NCBI RefSeq assembly: GCF_002335745.1
Contig: NZ_NIST01000001.1
Span: 4,030,354-4,094,353, forward strand
Direction: 5' to 3'
Origin: Evansella halocellulosilytica
Lineage (GTDB): Bacteria; Bacillota; Bacilli; Bacillales; Salisediminibacteriaceae
DNA: 64,000 nucleotides
The notes below the pieces were generated by a model. That model was not told the origin of the DNA, made no database searches, and saw only the letters and a program-made list of their open reading frames with translations. Numbering within the stretch: the stretch's first letter is position 1; each line of letters starts with the position of its first letter. Below, one piece after another: positions 30,090-39,651 of this stretch. The position numbers and the translations under genes are program-made.

Positions 30090-30129
30090 GCTGACTCATT
30101 TGTGCTTCCCATTATACTTTTGAGTCAGC
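30090..30129. repeat. Long-loop inverted repeat between murE and spoVD
   Basis: Perfect 9-base arms GCTGACTCA / TGAGTCAGC around a 22-base AT-rich loop. No T-run follows on the minus strand, so terminator activity is doubtful. Confidence 0.6.
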
Positions 30130-30184
30130 CCATAGTTAGATTATGTTTCCTGAAACATTTTCACAAATATTGTTCTTTACTATT

Positions 30185-32125
30185 TTACTGTTCATCTTCT
30201 TGTTTGTCACCCATATATACACGAATTGTTGAACCCGCACTTACTTTTGTTCCAGGTTCAGGAGATTGAAGCACTACTTCTTTCCCTTCCCCGGAAGCAT
30301 CAAGACTCAAGTCATAATAAGCTTGATTAATATCATTTATTGTCCTCCCTACTAAATCAGGTACTTCTACGAGCGGGACATCGTTCCACATCCGTTCTTT
30401 TTCAATTTGTTCATCTCTTTTTTCTACTCCTAATGCTCTTAAACCGTCTTCCATAATGTTACCGACAATAGGTGCTGCTACTGTTCCACCAAATTGAACC
30501 GTACCTTTCGGGTTATCAACTGCAACATAAACAACAATTTGCGGATCATCAGCAGGGGCAAATCCTATAAAAGACACGATATGGTTATTCTCCAAGTATC
30601 GACCGTCTTTTGCTTTTTGAGCTGTCCCTGTTTTTCCTCCTACACGATAGCCATCAACATATGCACCGCGTCCTGTACCTTTTGCAACAACGTGTTCAAG
30701 CGCATTTCTTACCTCAGTTGATGTTTCTTCTGAGATGACCTGTTGCTTCATCGTCGGATTCGTTCTTGAAATCACTTCTCCTGTTTCGCCATCAAGCCAT
30801 TCATGTGCAAAATACGGCTGATATAAGTAACCTCCGTTAATAGCAGCCGCGACAGCTGTTACTTGTTGTATCGGAGTAACAGATACCCCTTGCCCGAATG
30901 CCGTTGTCGCTAATTCAAGCGGTTTTACTTCCTCTACATCAAATAAAATTCCGGTTCCTTCACCTTGAAGGTCAATACCGGTTTTACTACCAAACCCAAA
31001 ATCATGAATGTATTGGAATAAAGCCTCTTTCCCTAATCTTTCCCCCAATGCGACAAACCCAGGGTTACAAGAATTTTGTACGACTTCTAAAAATGTTTGG
31101 GAACCGTGACCACCTTTTTTCCAGCACCTTAGTCTATGACCAGCTACTTCAATATACCCCGGATCATGGAATGAATCCGCATGAAGATCTACTTTTCCTT
31201 CCTCAAGTGCTGCGGCTAGTGTAATAATTTTAAATGTAGAACCCGGTTCATACTGACTCCAAACAGGTTTGTTTTGGTTGTAAATTTCAGGAGGCACTTC
31301 ACGGAAACGTTCAGGGTCATAATCAGGACGAGAAGACATACCAAGAATTTCGCCTGTATTAGGGTTCATCGCAATCGCCATTGCACCATCTGGATTATAT
31401 GTCGCTTCAGCAATATCTAATTCTCTTTCAATAATCGTTTGAATTCTTGAATCGACTGTTAATTTTAAATGTTGACCATTTTTTGGCGCGGTATATTCAT
31501 CAGCAAGATTTGGCATTCGCCTTCCTTTTGCATCTGAGTAAAAGGAGACATGGCCTTGTTCGCCAGCAAGCTTTTCATCATAATAAAGCTCAAGTCCGGT
31601 TAGTCCTTGGTTATCAATGCCTGCAAAACCTAACACATGTGATAAATAATTCCCAAATGGGTAATGCCTTTTATTATCTTCAGCTATATAAACGCCTTCG
31701 ATGCCAAGCTCTCTTACTTCTGCTGCTAGTTCATTACTTATTTTTCTACCTTCAGGATTAATTCGTTCAATGGAAGAATTTTTTGTCACAAGCTCATACA
31801 CTTTTTGTTCTTCCATCTTCAATACTTCTGCAAGCTTCGCTGAGACATCTGCTGGATCTGTTATTTGCCTTGGTACTACTAAGACAGACGGAGCACTAAT
31901 ATTCGTCGCAAGAGGTACACCATTTCTATCTAATATTTCCCCACGCTTCGCTTCAAATGGGATATTCCTGCTCCACAAGTCTTCTGCTTTATCTGAGAGT
32001 TCATCTCCCATTGCTAATTGAACGTAACCTAGTCTAATGATCATTACAAAGAAAACGATAAGTCCGACACCTAATGCAAAAATTAACCTTTTACGTACGG
32101 TAACATTCGATACTCTTTTCATCAT
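30185..32125 (-). CDS. spoVD: Sporulation penicillin-binding protein SpoVD
   Basis: Class B transpeptidase needed for cortex synthesis with SpoVE. 646 residues: N-terminal membrane anchor (residues 13-33), dimerisation domain, transpeptidase with active Ser in EPGSTFK, SCN motif in QNSCNPG, and KTGT in VGGKTGTAQ, then one C-terminal PASTA domain (VEVPDLVGRTI...). Two adjacent ATGs; the second (32122) is better spaced from GGGGGG. A terminator separates it from pbpB. Confidence 0.96.
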   Translation of the reverse strand: MMKRVSNVTVRKRLIFALGVGLIVFFVMIIRLGYVQLAMGDELSDKAEDLWSRNIPFEAKRGEILDRNGVPLATNISAPSVLVVPRQITDPADVSAKLAEVLKMEEQKVYELVTKNSSIERINPEGRKISNELAAEVRELGIEGVYIAEDNKRHYPFGNYLSHVLGFAGIDNQGLTGLELYYDEKLAGEQGHVSFYSDAKGRRMPNLADEYTAPKNGQHLKLTVDSRIQTIIERELDIAEATYNPDGAMAIAMNPNTGEILGMSSRPDYDPERFREVPPEIYNQNKPVWSQYEPGSTFKIITLAAALEEGKVDLHADSFHDPGYIEVAGHRLRCWKKGGHGSQTFLEVVQNSCNPGFVALGERLGKEALFQYIHDFGFGSKTGIDLQGEGTGILFDVEEVKPLELATTAFGQGVSVTPIQQVTAVAAAINGGYLYQPYFAHEWLDGETGEVISRTNPTMKQQVISEETSTEVRNALEHVVAKGTGRGAYVDGYRVGGKTGTAQKAKDGRYLENNHIVSFIGFAPADDPQIVVYVAVDNPKGTVQFGGTVAAPIVGNIMEDGLRALGVEKRDEQIEKERMWNDVPLVEVPDLVGRTINDINQAYYDLSLDASGEGKEVVLQSPEPGTKVSAGSTIRVYMGDKQEDEQ

Positions 32126-32169
32126 GAACCCCCCGTTGTCTAAACACTTTGGCTTGGTTCAGTAATATG

Positions 32170-32199
32170 AAAAAAATGGACAGGTTAGAACCTGTCCAT
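32170..32199 (-). terminator. Strong intrinsic terminator after pbpB
   Basis: Minus strand ATGGACAGGTT / AACCTGTCCAT hairpin followed by seven Ts; it ends the mraZ-rsmH-ftsL-pbpB unit before spoVD. Confidence 0.9.
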
Positions 32200-32232
32200 A
32201 AGAACTTTTATACAATGTATCGAATCGTTTCT

Positions 32233-34455
32233 TTAATCCATGAAAAACTCATCATCTTCTAATTCTTCATCGTCCTCATCATCATGAACATCTTGGTCAG
32301 CTTCTCGTTCAACTTCTTCATCAAAAGGTTCCGTTAATGTCACGATCATCTTCGTAACGCCTTCAATCGACTCACCTGGCGATGGACTTTGATCCCGAAC
32401 AAACCCGCTGCCATCGAAATCGATATCTATTCCCGTTAAGTCTCTGAAAGCAAACAGCTGTCTCATTGACCAATTTGTCATATCCGGGAATTCACCACCG
32501 TTTCCATCCGTTTTGAGTAAAACCTTCTCACCAGGAATAATCTCTACTTCTGGACGCGGAATTTGCGCTTCAACAGTACTCCCATCACCAACAACAAAGA
32601 CTTGCTGACCATCTGATTCTAGTTGCTCTACAGCTTCTTGTATATTTTCTCCAATGTAGTCTTCCATCTCTATTCCATGCGACATGTTCTCATCGCCAAT
32701 TTCCTCTGTCGGCGAAATGTTTAAATATTGTAAGCTTTGCTGCATGACTGGTTTAAAAATTAATGAAACAGGTGTTGAACCTGATTCTGACTCCTCTAGT
32801 TGTGGGCGATCGACAGCAACATAAACAATAACTTCAGGATCTTCTGCAGGAGCCATACCTAGAAAAGAAAAGATATTTTTTCCATGTCCATTTAAATACC
32901 CATTACCTTCTGGATCTGGAATTTCAGCTGTCCCGGTTTTTCCGGCTATATTAAATCCTTCAATGGCATAAGGAGTACCGGTTCCATCTTCTGATGAAAC
33001 GACCGTTTCTAATATATCTAGAACTTCTCTAGAAGTTTCAGATGAGATTGGTTCGCCTACAATTTCAGGCTCATTATTCGTAATCACTTCACCATCTTCG
33101 TCATTCACAATTCGGTCTATGATATAAGGTTTCATCATTTTCCCTTCATTTGCAATAGCCGATGCTGCTTGGATTTGTTGAATTGGCGTTACCGCTGAAG
33201 CTTGTCCAAATGCAGTATATGCAGCATCACCATACCATGAATTTGCAAGAACCCCACCCGTTTCATTTGGAAGGTCAATCCCTGTTGGTTCAGTAAAACC
33301 AAATGAAGTTAAATATTGATATAAATTTTCTTGACCTAATTTTTCTAAAGCAAGAATGGAGAAAGCTACGTTCGATGAACGTTGCACTCCTTCATTAAAC
33401 GTAATCTCTCCCCACCCACCACGATGATGGTCACGAATTGTGTGTGGACCAATTGTGTAAGAACCTGACTTGAATGTAGCTTCTCCGTTATAGACTCCAG
33501 CATCGACAGCAGCAGCAAGCGAGAAAACTTTCATTGTTGAACCAGGTTCAAAATGGGTTGAGACGTTAAAGTTCGTATAGTTTTCAATTGATTCATATTG
33601 ATTCGGATTAAAACTAGGACGGTTTGACATCCCTAGTATTTCACCTGTTTTAGCATCGGCAACGACAGCCATCATCCGTTCTGGTTCGTATTCCTCTTCT
33701 ACTTGGTTCATCGTTTGTTCAATGGACATTTGAATTCTCGAATCTAATGTTAAAAAAACTTGATCACCGTTTTTCGGTTCTTCGATCACTTCGTTTGCAT
33801 TTACTAATGAACGATTAAGCGCGTCCTTTTGATACGTGATCCGCCCATCCTCTTCTTGTAAATATTCATTTAAACTATTCTCAAGTCCCATTCTTGCTTC
33901 CGACATGTCTCTTTCTGTATAACCGAGAACATGAGAGGCAAACATCTGCTTCGGGTAATATCTCCGGGCATCTTCTCTAAAAGTGATTCCATCAAGTTCT
34001 AGTTCCTCAACTTCTTCCATTTTTTCATAGCTTAAGAATTTTGTTTGAGGTCCTAACTCTACTTGGACCTTTTCATTTTGAATTCCCTCAGATAAAAGTC
34101 TTTCAATCACCTGCGTATCGATATCTAACACTGTACTTAATTGTTGTGCAGTAAATTGAGGGTCACTCACATAGTCATCGTACGTGTCATTCACAATAGC
34201 AACGATTGAATAAGAAGGAATTTCTTCAGCTAACGCTTCGCCATTACGATCATATATGGTCCCCCTCTGCCCATCGATCACTCTTGACTGGGACCACCTT
34301 TGTTCTAATAATTCTTGTAAATCCTGACCTTGTACTTCTTTTGCTGCTTGTATGTAGACAAAGCGCGAAAACATAATTGTTATCCCAATTAAAATGGCTA
34401 ACAATATATAGAGTCCACGCTTTGTTACGACTACACTTTTATTTTTCTCTAACAA
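32233..34455 (-). CDS. pbpB: Division penicillin-binding protein 2B
   Basis: Essential septal transpeptidase. About 740 residues: one N-terminal membrane helix (LYILLAILIGITIMFSRFV), dimerisation domain, transpeptidase motifs EPGSTMK, RSSNVAF and AGKTGTAE, and two C-terminal PASTA-like domains. It ends in a very acidic tail (DQDVHDDEDDEELEDD). The preferred start is the TTG at 34455, nine bases after GGAGGTG; a TTG at 34473 lies before that site. It follows ftsL by about 40 bases. Confidence 0.95.
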   Translation of the reverse strand: MLEKNKSVVVTKRGLYILLAILIGITIMFSRFVYIQAAKEVQGQDLQELLEQRWSQSRVIDGQRGTIYDRNGEALAEEIPSYSIVAIVNDTYDDYVSDPQFTAQQLSTVLDIDTQVIERLLSEGIQNEKVQVELGPQTKFLSYEKMEEVEELELDGITFREDARRYYPKQMFASHVLGYTERDMSEARMGLENSLNEYLQEEDGRITYQKDALNRSLVNANEVIEEPKNGDQVFLTLDSRIQMSIEQTMNQVEEEYEPERMMAVVADAKTGEILGMSNRPSFNPNQYESIENYTNFNVSTHFEPGSTMKVFSLAAAVDAGVYNGEATFKSGSYTIGPHTIRDHHRGGWGEITFNEGVQRSSNVAFSILALEKLGQENLYQYLTSFGFTEPTGIDLPNETGGVLANSWYGDAAYTAFGQASAVTPIQQIQAASAIANEGKMMKPYIIDRIVNDEDGEVITNNEPEIVGEPISSETSREVLDILETVVSSEDGTGTPYAIEGFNIAGKTGTAEIPDPEGNGYLNGHGKNIFSFLGMAPAEDPEVIVYVAVDRPQLEESESGSTPVSLIFKPVMQQSLQYLNISPTEEIGDENMSHGIEMEDYIGENIQEAVEQLESDGQQVFVVGDGSTVEAQIPRPEVEIIPGEKVLLKTDGNGGEFPDMTNWSMRQLFAFRDLTGIDIDFDGSGFVRDQSPSPGESIEGVTKMIVTLTEPFDEEVEREADQDVHDDEDDEELEDDEFFMD

Positions 34456-34494
34456 ACAATTCGTCACCTCCAAAAAGCGAACAAGGGGAAGGTG

Positions 34495-34854
34495 TTAATC
34501 ATGAATGCTTCTTACATCTTCTACACGAAGCTCCATCCCCATTGCCTCTGCTTCTGCTAATATTCTGTCTGGGTCTGAAAGCTCTTTCACTTGTAGTTCC
34601 AGCCCTTGGTTGATGCTCGCCTGCTGGGCAATGTCACTTTCTGTTTGTTGAATTTGATGGTTTACGATATACATAGAGGCATAATTTGATATCACAAGAT
34701 AAAGTCCAAATACGACTGCAGCAAGAGCTGCAAAATAAATCAACTTCTCCCCTTTTGTAATCCCACCATTAAACACTTTTTGTTTAACGGTTTTTGTCTC
34801 CCGTTTTGGTTGCGGGTTCCATTGTTGTTCCTGCCTTTGTACTAATGGACTCAT
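34495..34854 (-). CDS. ftsL: Divisome protein FtsL
   Basis: Short bitopic division protein forming a complex with DivIB and DivIC. 119 residues: cytoplasmic tail rich in Gln and Lys, one membrane helix (LIYFAALAAVVFGLYLVI), and an extracellular coiled coil (HQIQQTESDIAQQASINQ). ATG at 34854, seven bases after AGGAGGA; an ATG six bases earlier overlaps the rsmH stop. Sequence is poorly conserved, as usual, and the identification relies on architecture and place. Confidence 0.92.
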   Translation of the reverse strand: MSPLVQRQEQQWNPQPKRETKTVKQKVFNGGITKGEKLIYFAALAAVVFGLYLVISNYASMYIVNHQIQQTESDIAQQASINQGLELQVKELSDPDRILAEAEAMGMELRVEDVRSIHD

Positions 34855-34856
34855 CT

Positions 34857-35798
34857 TCATTCCTCCTTATTTTTTTCAGCAATTCTAAGTTTTGCTGAAT
34901 GGGCTCGTTGGTTTAGTTCTAGTTCATCCTCTTTAGCGACAATCGGCTTTCTGTTCACAAGTGTTAATTCCGGCTCAAACCCTTCAGGTACAACAGGTAA
35001 TCCTTTCGGTAATTCAGGTGGTGTACCTCTCCTTTTAAAGACTTGCTTACATATTCGATCTTCTAGAGAATGGAACGTAATAACAGCAATACGGCCACCT
35101 TGTTTCAGCATATCGATCCCATCGTTAAGAGCATGATCAAAAACATTCAGCTCATCATTAACAGCTATTCGAATCGCTTGAAACGTACGTTTAGCCGGGT
35201 GTCCTCCTTTTCTTCTAGCAGGAGCAGGGATCGCTTCTTTAATCACTTCAACAAGTTGAAATGTTGTCGCGATAGGCTCTATTTCTCTAGCCTGTTCAAT
35301 CTTTCGAGCGATTTGTTTCGCAAATCGTTCTTCACCATATTTTGAGATGATTTTCATAATGTCTTGAAACGACCATTCATTAACGACTTCATATGCCGTT
35401 AGAGCTTCGTTTCGATTCATCCTCATATCTAATGGTGCGTCAAAACGATAACTGAACCCACGTTCTGGTTCATCAAACTGCGGAGAAGATACGCCAAGGT
35501 CAAAGACAATTCCGTCTACCTTATCGATCCCTAACAGCTCAAGTTCCTTTTTTACATATTTAAAATTACTATGGACGAAATGTACGTTTCCTTCATAAGA
35601 TGCAAGACGTTCTTTTGCATGGAGAAGTGCCGTTTCATCTTGGTCAAATGCAATTAAGCGTCCTTCTTCATTAAGTTCTGAAAGGATTCGTTCACTATGT
35701 CCACCACCACCAAGAGTGCAATCAACATAAATTCCGTCTCGCTTGATGTTTAATCCTGCTACTGTTTCTTCTTTCAGAACGGTTACGTGTTCAAACAA
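34857..35798 (-). CDS. rsmH: 16S rRNA (cytosine1402-N4)-methyltransferase
   Basis: SAM-dependent methylation of C1402 of 16S rRNA. 313 residues; [15 protein letters not shown] near residue 25, [19 protein letters not shown], and [12 protein letters not shown] near the C-terminus. Starts at TTG (35798) behind AGGAGGAGGA. Second gene of the dcw cluster in its usual place after mraZ. Confidence 0.97.
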   Translation of the reverse strand: MFEHVTVLKEETVAGLNIKRDGIYVDCTLGGGGHSERILSELNEEGRLIAFDQDETALLHAKERLASYEGNVHFVHSNFKYVKKELELLGIDKVDGIVFDLGVSSPQFDEPERGFSYRFDAPLDMRMNRNEALTAYEVVNEWSFQDIMKIISKYGEERFAKQIARKIEQAREIEPIATTFQLVEVIKEAIPAPARRKGGHPAKRTFQAIRIAVNDELNVFDHALNDGIDMLKQGGRIAVITFHSLEDRICKQVFKRRGTPPELPKGLPVVPEGFEPELTLVNRKPIVAKEDELELNQRAHSAKLRIAEKNKEE

Positions 35799-35819
35799 AG
35801 AAGTCCTCCTCCTATCTCA

Positions 35820-36251
35820 CTACAATTCAAAGTCCACGATATTTTCTGCGATTTCTGCAAAAGATTCTTCTGATTCTGCAAAATACTCTTCCCACACTTC
35901 CTTACTCCATATTTCAACTCGATTGGATACACCGATTACGACACATTCTTTTTCTAATTTTGCATATGTACGCAATGTAGAAGGCAAGTTAACTCGGCCT
36001 TGCTTGTCTAACTCACTTTCAGTTGCGCCTGAAAAGAAAAAGCGAGTAAACGCTCGTGCATCTTTTTTCGTGAAAGGAAGTGATTTTAGCTTTTGTTCTA
36101 ATTGTCTCCATTCATGCTCAGGATAAACAAATAAACATTTATCCATTCCTCTAGTAACGACGAAGGTGGATCCCAAGTCTTCACGGAATTTTGCTGGAAT
36201 GATCATTCTTCCTTTCTCATCAACATTGTGATGAAACTCTCCCATGAACAT
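35820..36251 (-). CDS. mraZ: Transcriptional regulator MraZ
   Basis: AbrB-like DNA-binding protein that controls the dcw promoter. 143 residues with two MraZ repeats; each has a DxKGR motif ([13 protein letters not shown] and [13 protein letters not shown]). First gene of the cluster. Directly upstream are GTGG repeats at 10-base spacing, the expected self-operator. Confidence 0.97.
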   Translation of the reverse strand: MFMGEFHHNVDEKGRMIIPAKFREDLGSTFVVTRGMDKCLFVYPEHEWRQLEQKLKSLPFTKKDARAFTRFFFSGATESELDKQGRVNLPSTLRTYAKLEKECVVIGVSNRVEIWSKEVWEEYFAESEESFAEIAENIVDFEL

Positions 36252-36261
36252 GGATCTCCAC

Positions 36262-36311
36262 CTCCTCCACTTTATAACACTAATTTACCACATCTCCCCA
36301 CTTCTTACCAC
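36262..36311 (-). promoter_or_regulatory. MraZ operator repeats and mraZ promoter
   Basis: On the minus strand GTGG occurs at 36311-36308, 36301-36298 and 36291-36288, exactly 10 bases apart (GTGGTAAGAA, GTGGGGAGAT, GTGGTAAATT), with a weaker fourth (GTGT) and another GTGG nearer the gene. An extended -10 (TGT-TATAAA, about 36271-36279) overlaps the series. MraZ proteins are known to bind tandem TGGGN-type repeats at this spacing. Confidence 0.75.
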
Positions 36312-36451
36312 TTCAATTTCAAATATTTTTTTGAAAAGCGTAAACACCTGACAGGCGAGCGCTAAAAGTTACCTTACGAGTCCCCTTCTTGATAGCAAGA
36401 GTGGTGTGTCAGCTTCATCAATGACATTGAACTTAGTCATATAAACAAAAT

Positions 36452-36480
36452 AAAAAAAGCCCTGCTTCCTGCAGGACTTT
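36452..36480 (-). terminator. Intrinsic terminator after bshC
   Basis: Minus strand AAGTCCTGC / GCAGGGCTT hairpin followed by TTTTTATT. Confidence 0.85.
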
Positions 36481-36490
36481 TACACACTAA

Positions 36491-38116
36491 TTATAAATAA
36501 ATATATCCATGTTGGCCGGGTTGACAGACTTCTTCTAAAACAGTTTGTAACATTCGTTCAATTAAGTCTGGTCCATATATATTTAAATACGGAAAAATAT
36601 TTAATTGCCTTTCTTGCAAGTTCCCGTTCGGCTTCATTTCGCATTGTACAACATCAAATCGTCTTAAACCAGATTCATTTTGTTTCTTCAATTGAGCAGT
36701 AAACTTTGTTTCTAATTGAGTCATATAAGTTTTTGCTTTCTCTCTATACGTCTCCTGTAACGATTCAAATTCCTCCCCGTATTTTTGAAAAGTGGGAGAC
36801 AGGTGGGAGAAAATTTCATCTATCTGTTCAACAGCATGTTGAAATTGTTCTTTGTAAGGAGCTTTTTCTTGTTCTATTAACCATTGTTCTTTCTCTTTTT
36901 CTACCCCTTTTTTTGTTACACTTTTATCATCCAACCTTAGTTTAACCAAGTTTTTTTCACTTTGCCTTGAAATAAAGGTAAAGTGCAGCCTTGGCTGAAC
37001 AATAGGCATTCGCATTTGAAAAGTATGAAACACTTCTTTTAAAGTTGCCCAATATTTTAATTCTCCTGGACCTGCAACAAACGAAAGAACCGGCAGTAAA
37101 AACTCTTGCATTAACGGACGTGATACAACATTATTACTAAGAGAATTCGGGTCAATACTAATTTCATTAAGAAGTTCTTCCTCAGTCCAGTGACGATTGC
37201 TGTCTTTTTCAAGAAAGACCTCTCTTTCTTTAGACAATAAATACCTTTGACCTTGGTCATGTATAAAGAGATGAGCATTATTTTCATCGATGTCGATCGG
37301 TTCTTCTTGATAAACCTTTTTATACCGCAAAGCACCTTCTATAAATGCACCACGTAATTGATCGTTTTTACGGATTAGTTGTTTAAAATAATCACTCTCT
37401 ATTTTTCTAATGTCCGGACAGGCAGCATCCATTAATATGATCCCTGTACCTTTGAATATTCGATGAATGATTTTGGCACACCAATCAACATAAGTTATAT
37501 CCGTATTGATATCTGCTACTAATTCATCGTAGAGCTTGCGTGTATATTCTGTTTCCTGTAAAAATTGGAACAACTCCTGAATGATCGCATGGCCGTCCAC
37601 TGAAGAAATCCGTCTATTTGAAACAGGATACTTTACATCATTTCTTTCTCCAATACGGACCTTTTTAATTTGATCTTCATAATGGAGAAATGTATGATTC
37701 ACTTCATCAATATCGTGGTCTTCACCGGCTATCCAAAAAATAGGGACGACAGGAATCTGATGTTTCCGCTCAATATCTGATGCATATTTTATGATCGAAA
37801 CTATTTTATTAATTGTATAAAGCGGACCTGTTAATAAACCTGCCTGTTGACCTCCTACGACTGCGACAGATCGTTCATCCTGAAGCTTATTGATCATCTC
37901 TATTGTCGCATCATCTGCATGATGCTTTTTATTAAAATTTGTGAGTACATCAACTAATTCTTTTCTTTTAAATGTACGCGTTTTTAAGTCACCATATCTT
38001 AATAAATATGATTTATCCTCTAAAGAATAATCAAAAAAGGATTCTGCCTCTTTTTCATTATGTAAATACTCGTTTATAAATCCAGTATTTTGCGCTTCTT
38101 CCCAAACGAATTTCAT
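36491..38116 (-). CDS. bshC: Bacillithiol synthase BshC
   Basis: Adds cysteine to glucosaminyl-malate, the last step of bacillithiol synthesis. 541 residues, typical length. VGGQQAGLLTGPLYTINK near residue 84 and IFWIAGEDHDIDEVNH near residue 135 form the nucleotide-like core; a long coiled-coil insertion is in the C-terminal part. The ATG at 38116 has AGAGG at fair spacing; a TTG upstream is adjacent to it. Located next to mraZ as in Bacillus subtilis. Confidence 0.94.
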   Translation of the reverse strand: MKFVWEEAQNTGFINEYLHNEKEAESFFDYSLEDKSYLLRYGDLKTRTFKRKELVDVLTNFNKKHHADDATIEMINKLQDERSVAVVGGQQAGLLTGPLYTINKIVSIIKYASDIERKHQIPVVPIFWIAGEDHDIDEVNHTFLHYEDQIKKVRIGERNDVKYPVSNRRISSVDGHAIIQELFQFLQETEYTRKLYDELVADINTDITYVDWCAKIIHRIFKGTGIILMDAACPDIRKIESDYFKQLIRKNDQLRGAFIEGALRYKKVYQEEPIDIDENNAHLFIHDQGQRYLLSKEREVFLEKDSNRHWTEEELLNEISIDPNSLSNNVVSRPLMQEFLLPVLSFVAGPGELKYWATLKEVFHTFQMRMPIVQPRLHFTFISRQSEKNLVKLRLDDKSVTKKGVEKEKEQWLIEQEKAPYKEQFQHAVEQIDEIFSHLSPTFQKYGEEFESLQETYREKAKTYMTQLETKFTAQLKKQNESGLRRFDVVQCEMKPNGNLQERQLNIFPYLNIYGPDLIERMLQTVLEEVCQPGQHGYIYL

Positions 38117-38179
38117 CTGATTCAACCTCTCACTTTCGATAGGTGAAGTTATTTCGACCTTCCAAATAAATCGACTCTA

Positions 38180-38208
38180 ATTATAGCAAAGTTATTTCAG
38201 GTTACCAA
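38180..38208 (-). promoter_or_regulatory. Sigma-A promoter of bshC
   Basis: Minus strand TTGGTA (38203-38208), 17 bases, TATAAT (38180-38185) with an extended TGC before it; 63 bases upstream of the start. Confidence 0.7.
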
Positions 38209-38366
38209 TGAAGATGACTTGAAAGTATATATGAAATCAAGTAGACAAAGAGGAGCGAGATATGTGAATCGTCACCACTGCCTGATCAGAACCGTCTCGA
38301 CAAATACGGTTGTAAAGAAATCAGTACCGGGACTACTAGATTTTTTCTAGAAATTACTCTCAGTTC

Positions 38367-38750
38367 TTAAATAGCAGCAATATTAGAAATGAACCCATAT
38401 ATTACTAAAAAGAAGTAGACCAAGAAAAAAACAAAAAACTGAAACCTCCAAACACCTTTCAATACTTTATGAATCGATATATCATCGTTCGTTTTCCAAT
38501 GGAGAAACGTAAAGAAAACAGCTGTTATTAAAAAGAATAAGATAAATAGCCATATAATTGAAAATCCCCATATTTCTAACACGATAAAATAGATAGAAGT
38601 CATGAACAAAATAACGGTAAGGTCTGCAGCAAGTTTTATAGAAAACACTTTATTTTTTGTGCTTTTCATTGTAATAATATAGATGAGATAAAATCCTAAC
38701 AGCGGTACTGTAACAATCGATGCAATAATAACAATAAAAATATTAGACAT
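38367..38750 (-). CDS. DUF3397-type four-helix membrane protein
   Basis: 127 residues, four hydrophobic segments with a His/Lys-bearing loop (HWKTNDDISIHK). By position between bshC and panE and by size it resembles DUF3397 proteins of Bacilli, whose function is unknown. The ATG at 38750 lies eight bases after AAAGGAG and overlaps the panE end by eight bases, so it is probably translationally coupled to panE. Confidence 0.75.
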   Translation of the reverse strand: MSNIFIVIIASIVTVPLLGFYLIYIITMKSTKNKVFSIKLAADLTVILFMTSIYFIVLEIWGFSIIWLFILFFLITAVFFTFLHWKTNDDISIHKVLKGVWRFQFFVFFLVYFFLVIYGFISNIAAI

Positions 38751-39630
38751 CTCCCCAACTCCTTTCCAGGTCTTTAATCGCGTTATGAACGAACATAATA
38801 TTCGGAACATGAATATGTTGTTTTTTTGCTTGTATTAATAAATAACCTGTAATCGATTCTATTTCTGTTTTTCGTTTCATTTGAACATCCTGATACATCG
38901 ACGATTTATTTTTTGAAGTGCTTCGTATTACATTTAATATAGTTGGGAAATAGTCATCATTTATTTTCAAAAGCTGTTTACCTTCCTCAAATAACGCCTT
39001 CACTTGAGCTATATATGGGTCGTCCAGCAACGCACCGTTACGTACTTTGTATAAAGCGGTTAATGGGTTAACAACTAAATTTATCAATAGTTTTTCTTTC
39101 ATGTTGACGTGAATGTTGTTTGATTGCTTCCAGCCTAAAAGCTTGCCGTTCGTCACTTCGTTTAATTGATCATTGCTGTTCTTCCATGATCCAACCGAAA
39201 TTCCTCCATTCCCCGTATGCTTTACTTTATTATCATTTAGTTTTAATGCACCGTGTGTAACAATACCTGCAAACAAGCGATTGTCTGTTTGCAATTCAGC
39301 TTTTTCCATATGTCCCATTCCATTTTGTAAAAATAGCAATGCGGATTCGGATAAATAAGGTAAATGATCATCAAAAAAACGGTTTAAATGTGTCTGTTTT
39401 AACGCAATCGCCGCGACGTCATATGAATTCTTTTTATAACTTATATCATGAAAAGCTTGAACACGCACAACATACTTACGATTTTTGTTAATCATAATTA
39501 AACCGTCACGATTTATTACCTTTGCTTGGTTTTCTAATCTCGTTACGACAGATACATCATGCCCTTCCATTTGTAAGTATGATGAAACAAGTAATCCGAT
39601 AGACCCTCCGCCAACAACTAATATTTTCAT
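38743..39630 (-). CDS. panE: 2-dehydropantoate 2-reductase family protein
   Basis: NADPH-dependent reduction of ketopantoate in pantothenate synthesis. 295 residues: N-terminal nucleotide-binding GGGSIGLLVSSYL, LFLQNGMGHME, GIVTHGA, and the C-terminal helical domain with NLVVNPLTALYKVRNG and SSMYQDVQMKRKTEIESITG. The catalytic Lys/Asn/Glu pattern appears to be kept. In Bacillus subtilis the gene at this place is ylbQ (panE). Confidence 0.92.
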   Translation of the reverse strand: MKILVVGGGSIGLLVSSYLQMEGHDVSVVTRLENQAKVINRDGLIMINKNRKYVVRVQAFHDISYKKNSYDVAAIALKQTHLNRFFDDHLPYLSESALLFLQNGMGHMEKAELQTDNRLFAGIVTHGALKLNDNKVKHTGNGGISVGSWKNSNDQLNEVTNGKLLGWKQSNNIHVNMKEKLLINLVVNPLTALYKVRNGALLDDPYIAQVKALFEEGKQLLKINDDYFPTILNVIRSTSKNKSSMYQDVQMKRKTEIESITGYLLIQAKKQHIHVPNIMFVHNAIKDLERSWGDV

Positions 39631-39651
39631 ACGTTCACAACCTTAAATAAA

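Noticed and set aside
32126-32165. Possible sigma-E promoter before spoVD (TCATATT)
   Set aside because: The -35-like box is perfect, but no acceptable CATACAnT-type -10 is found at 13-15 bases.
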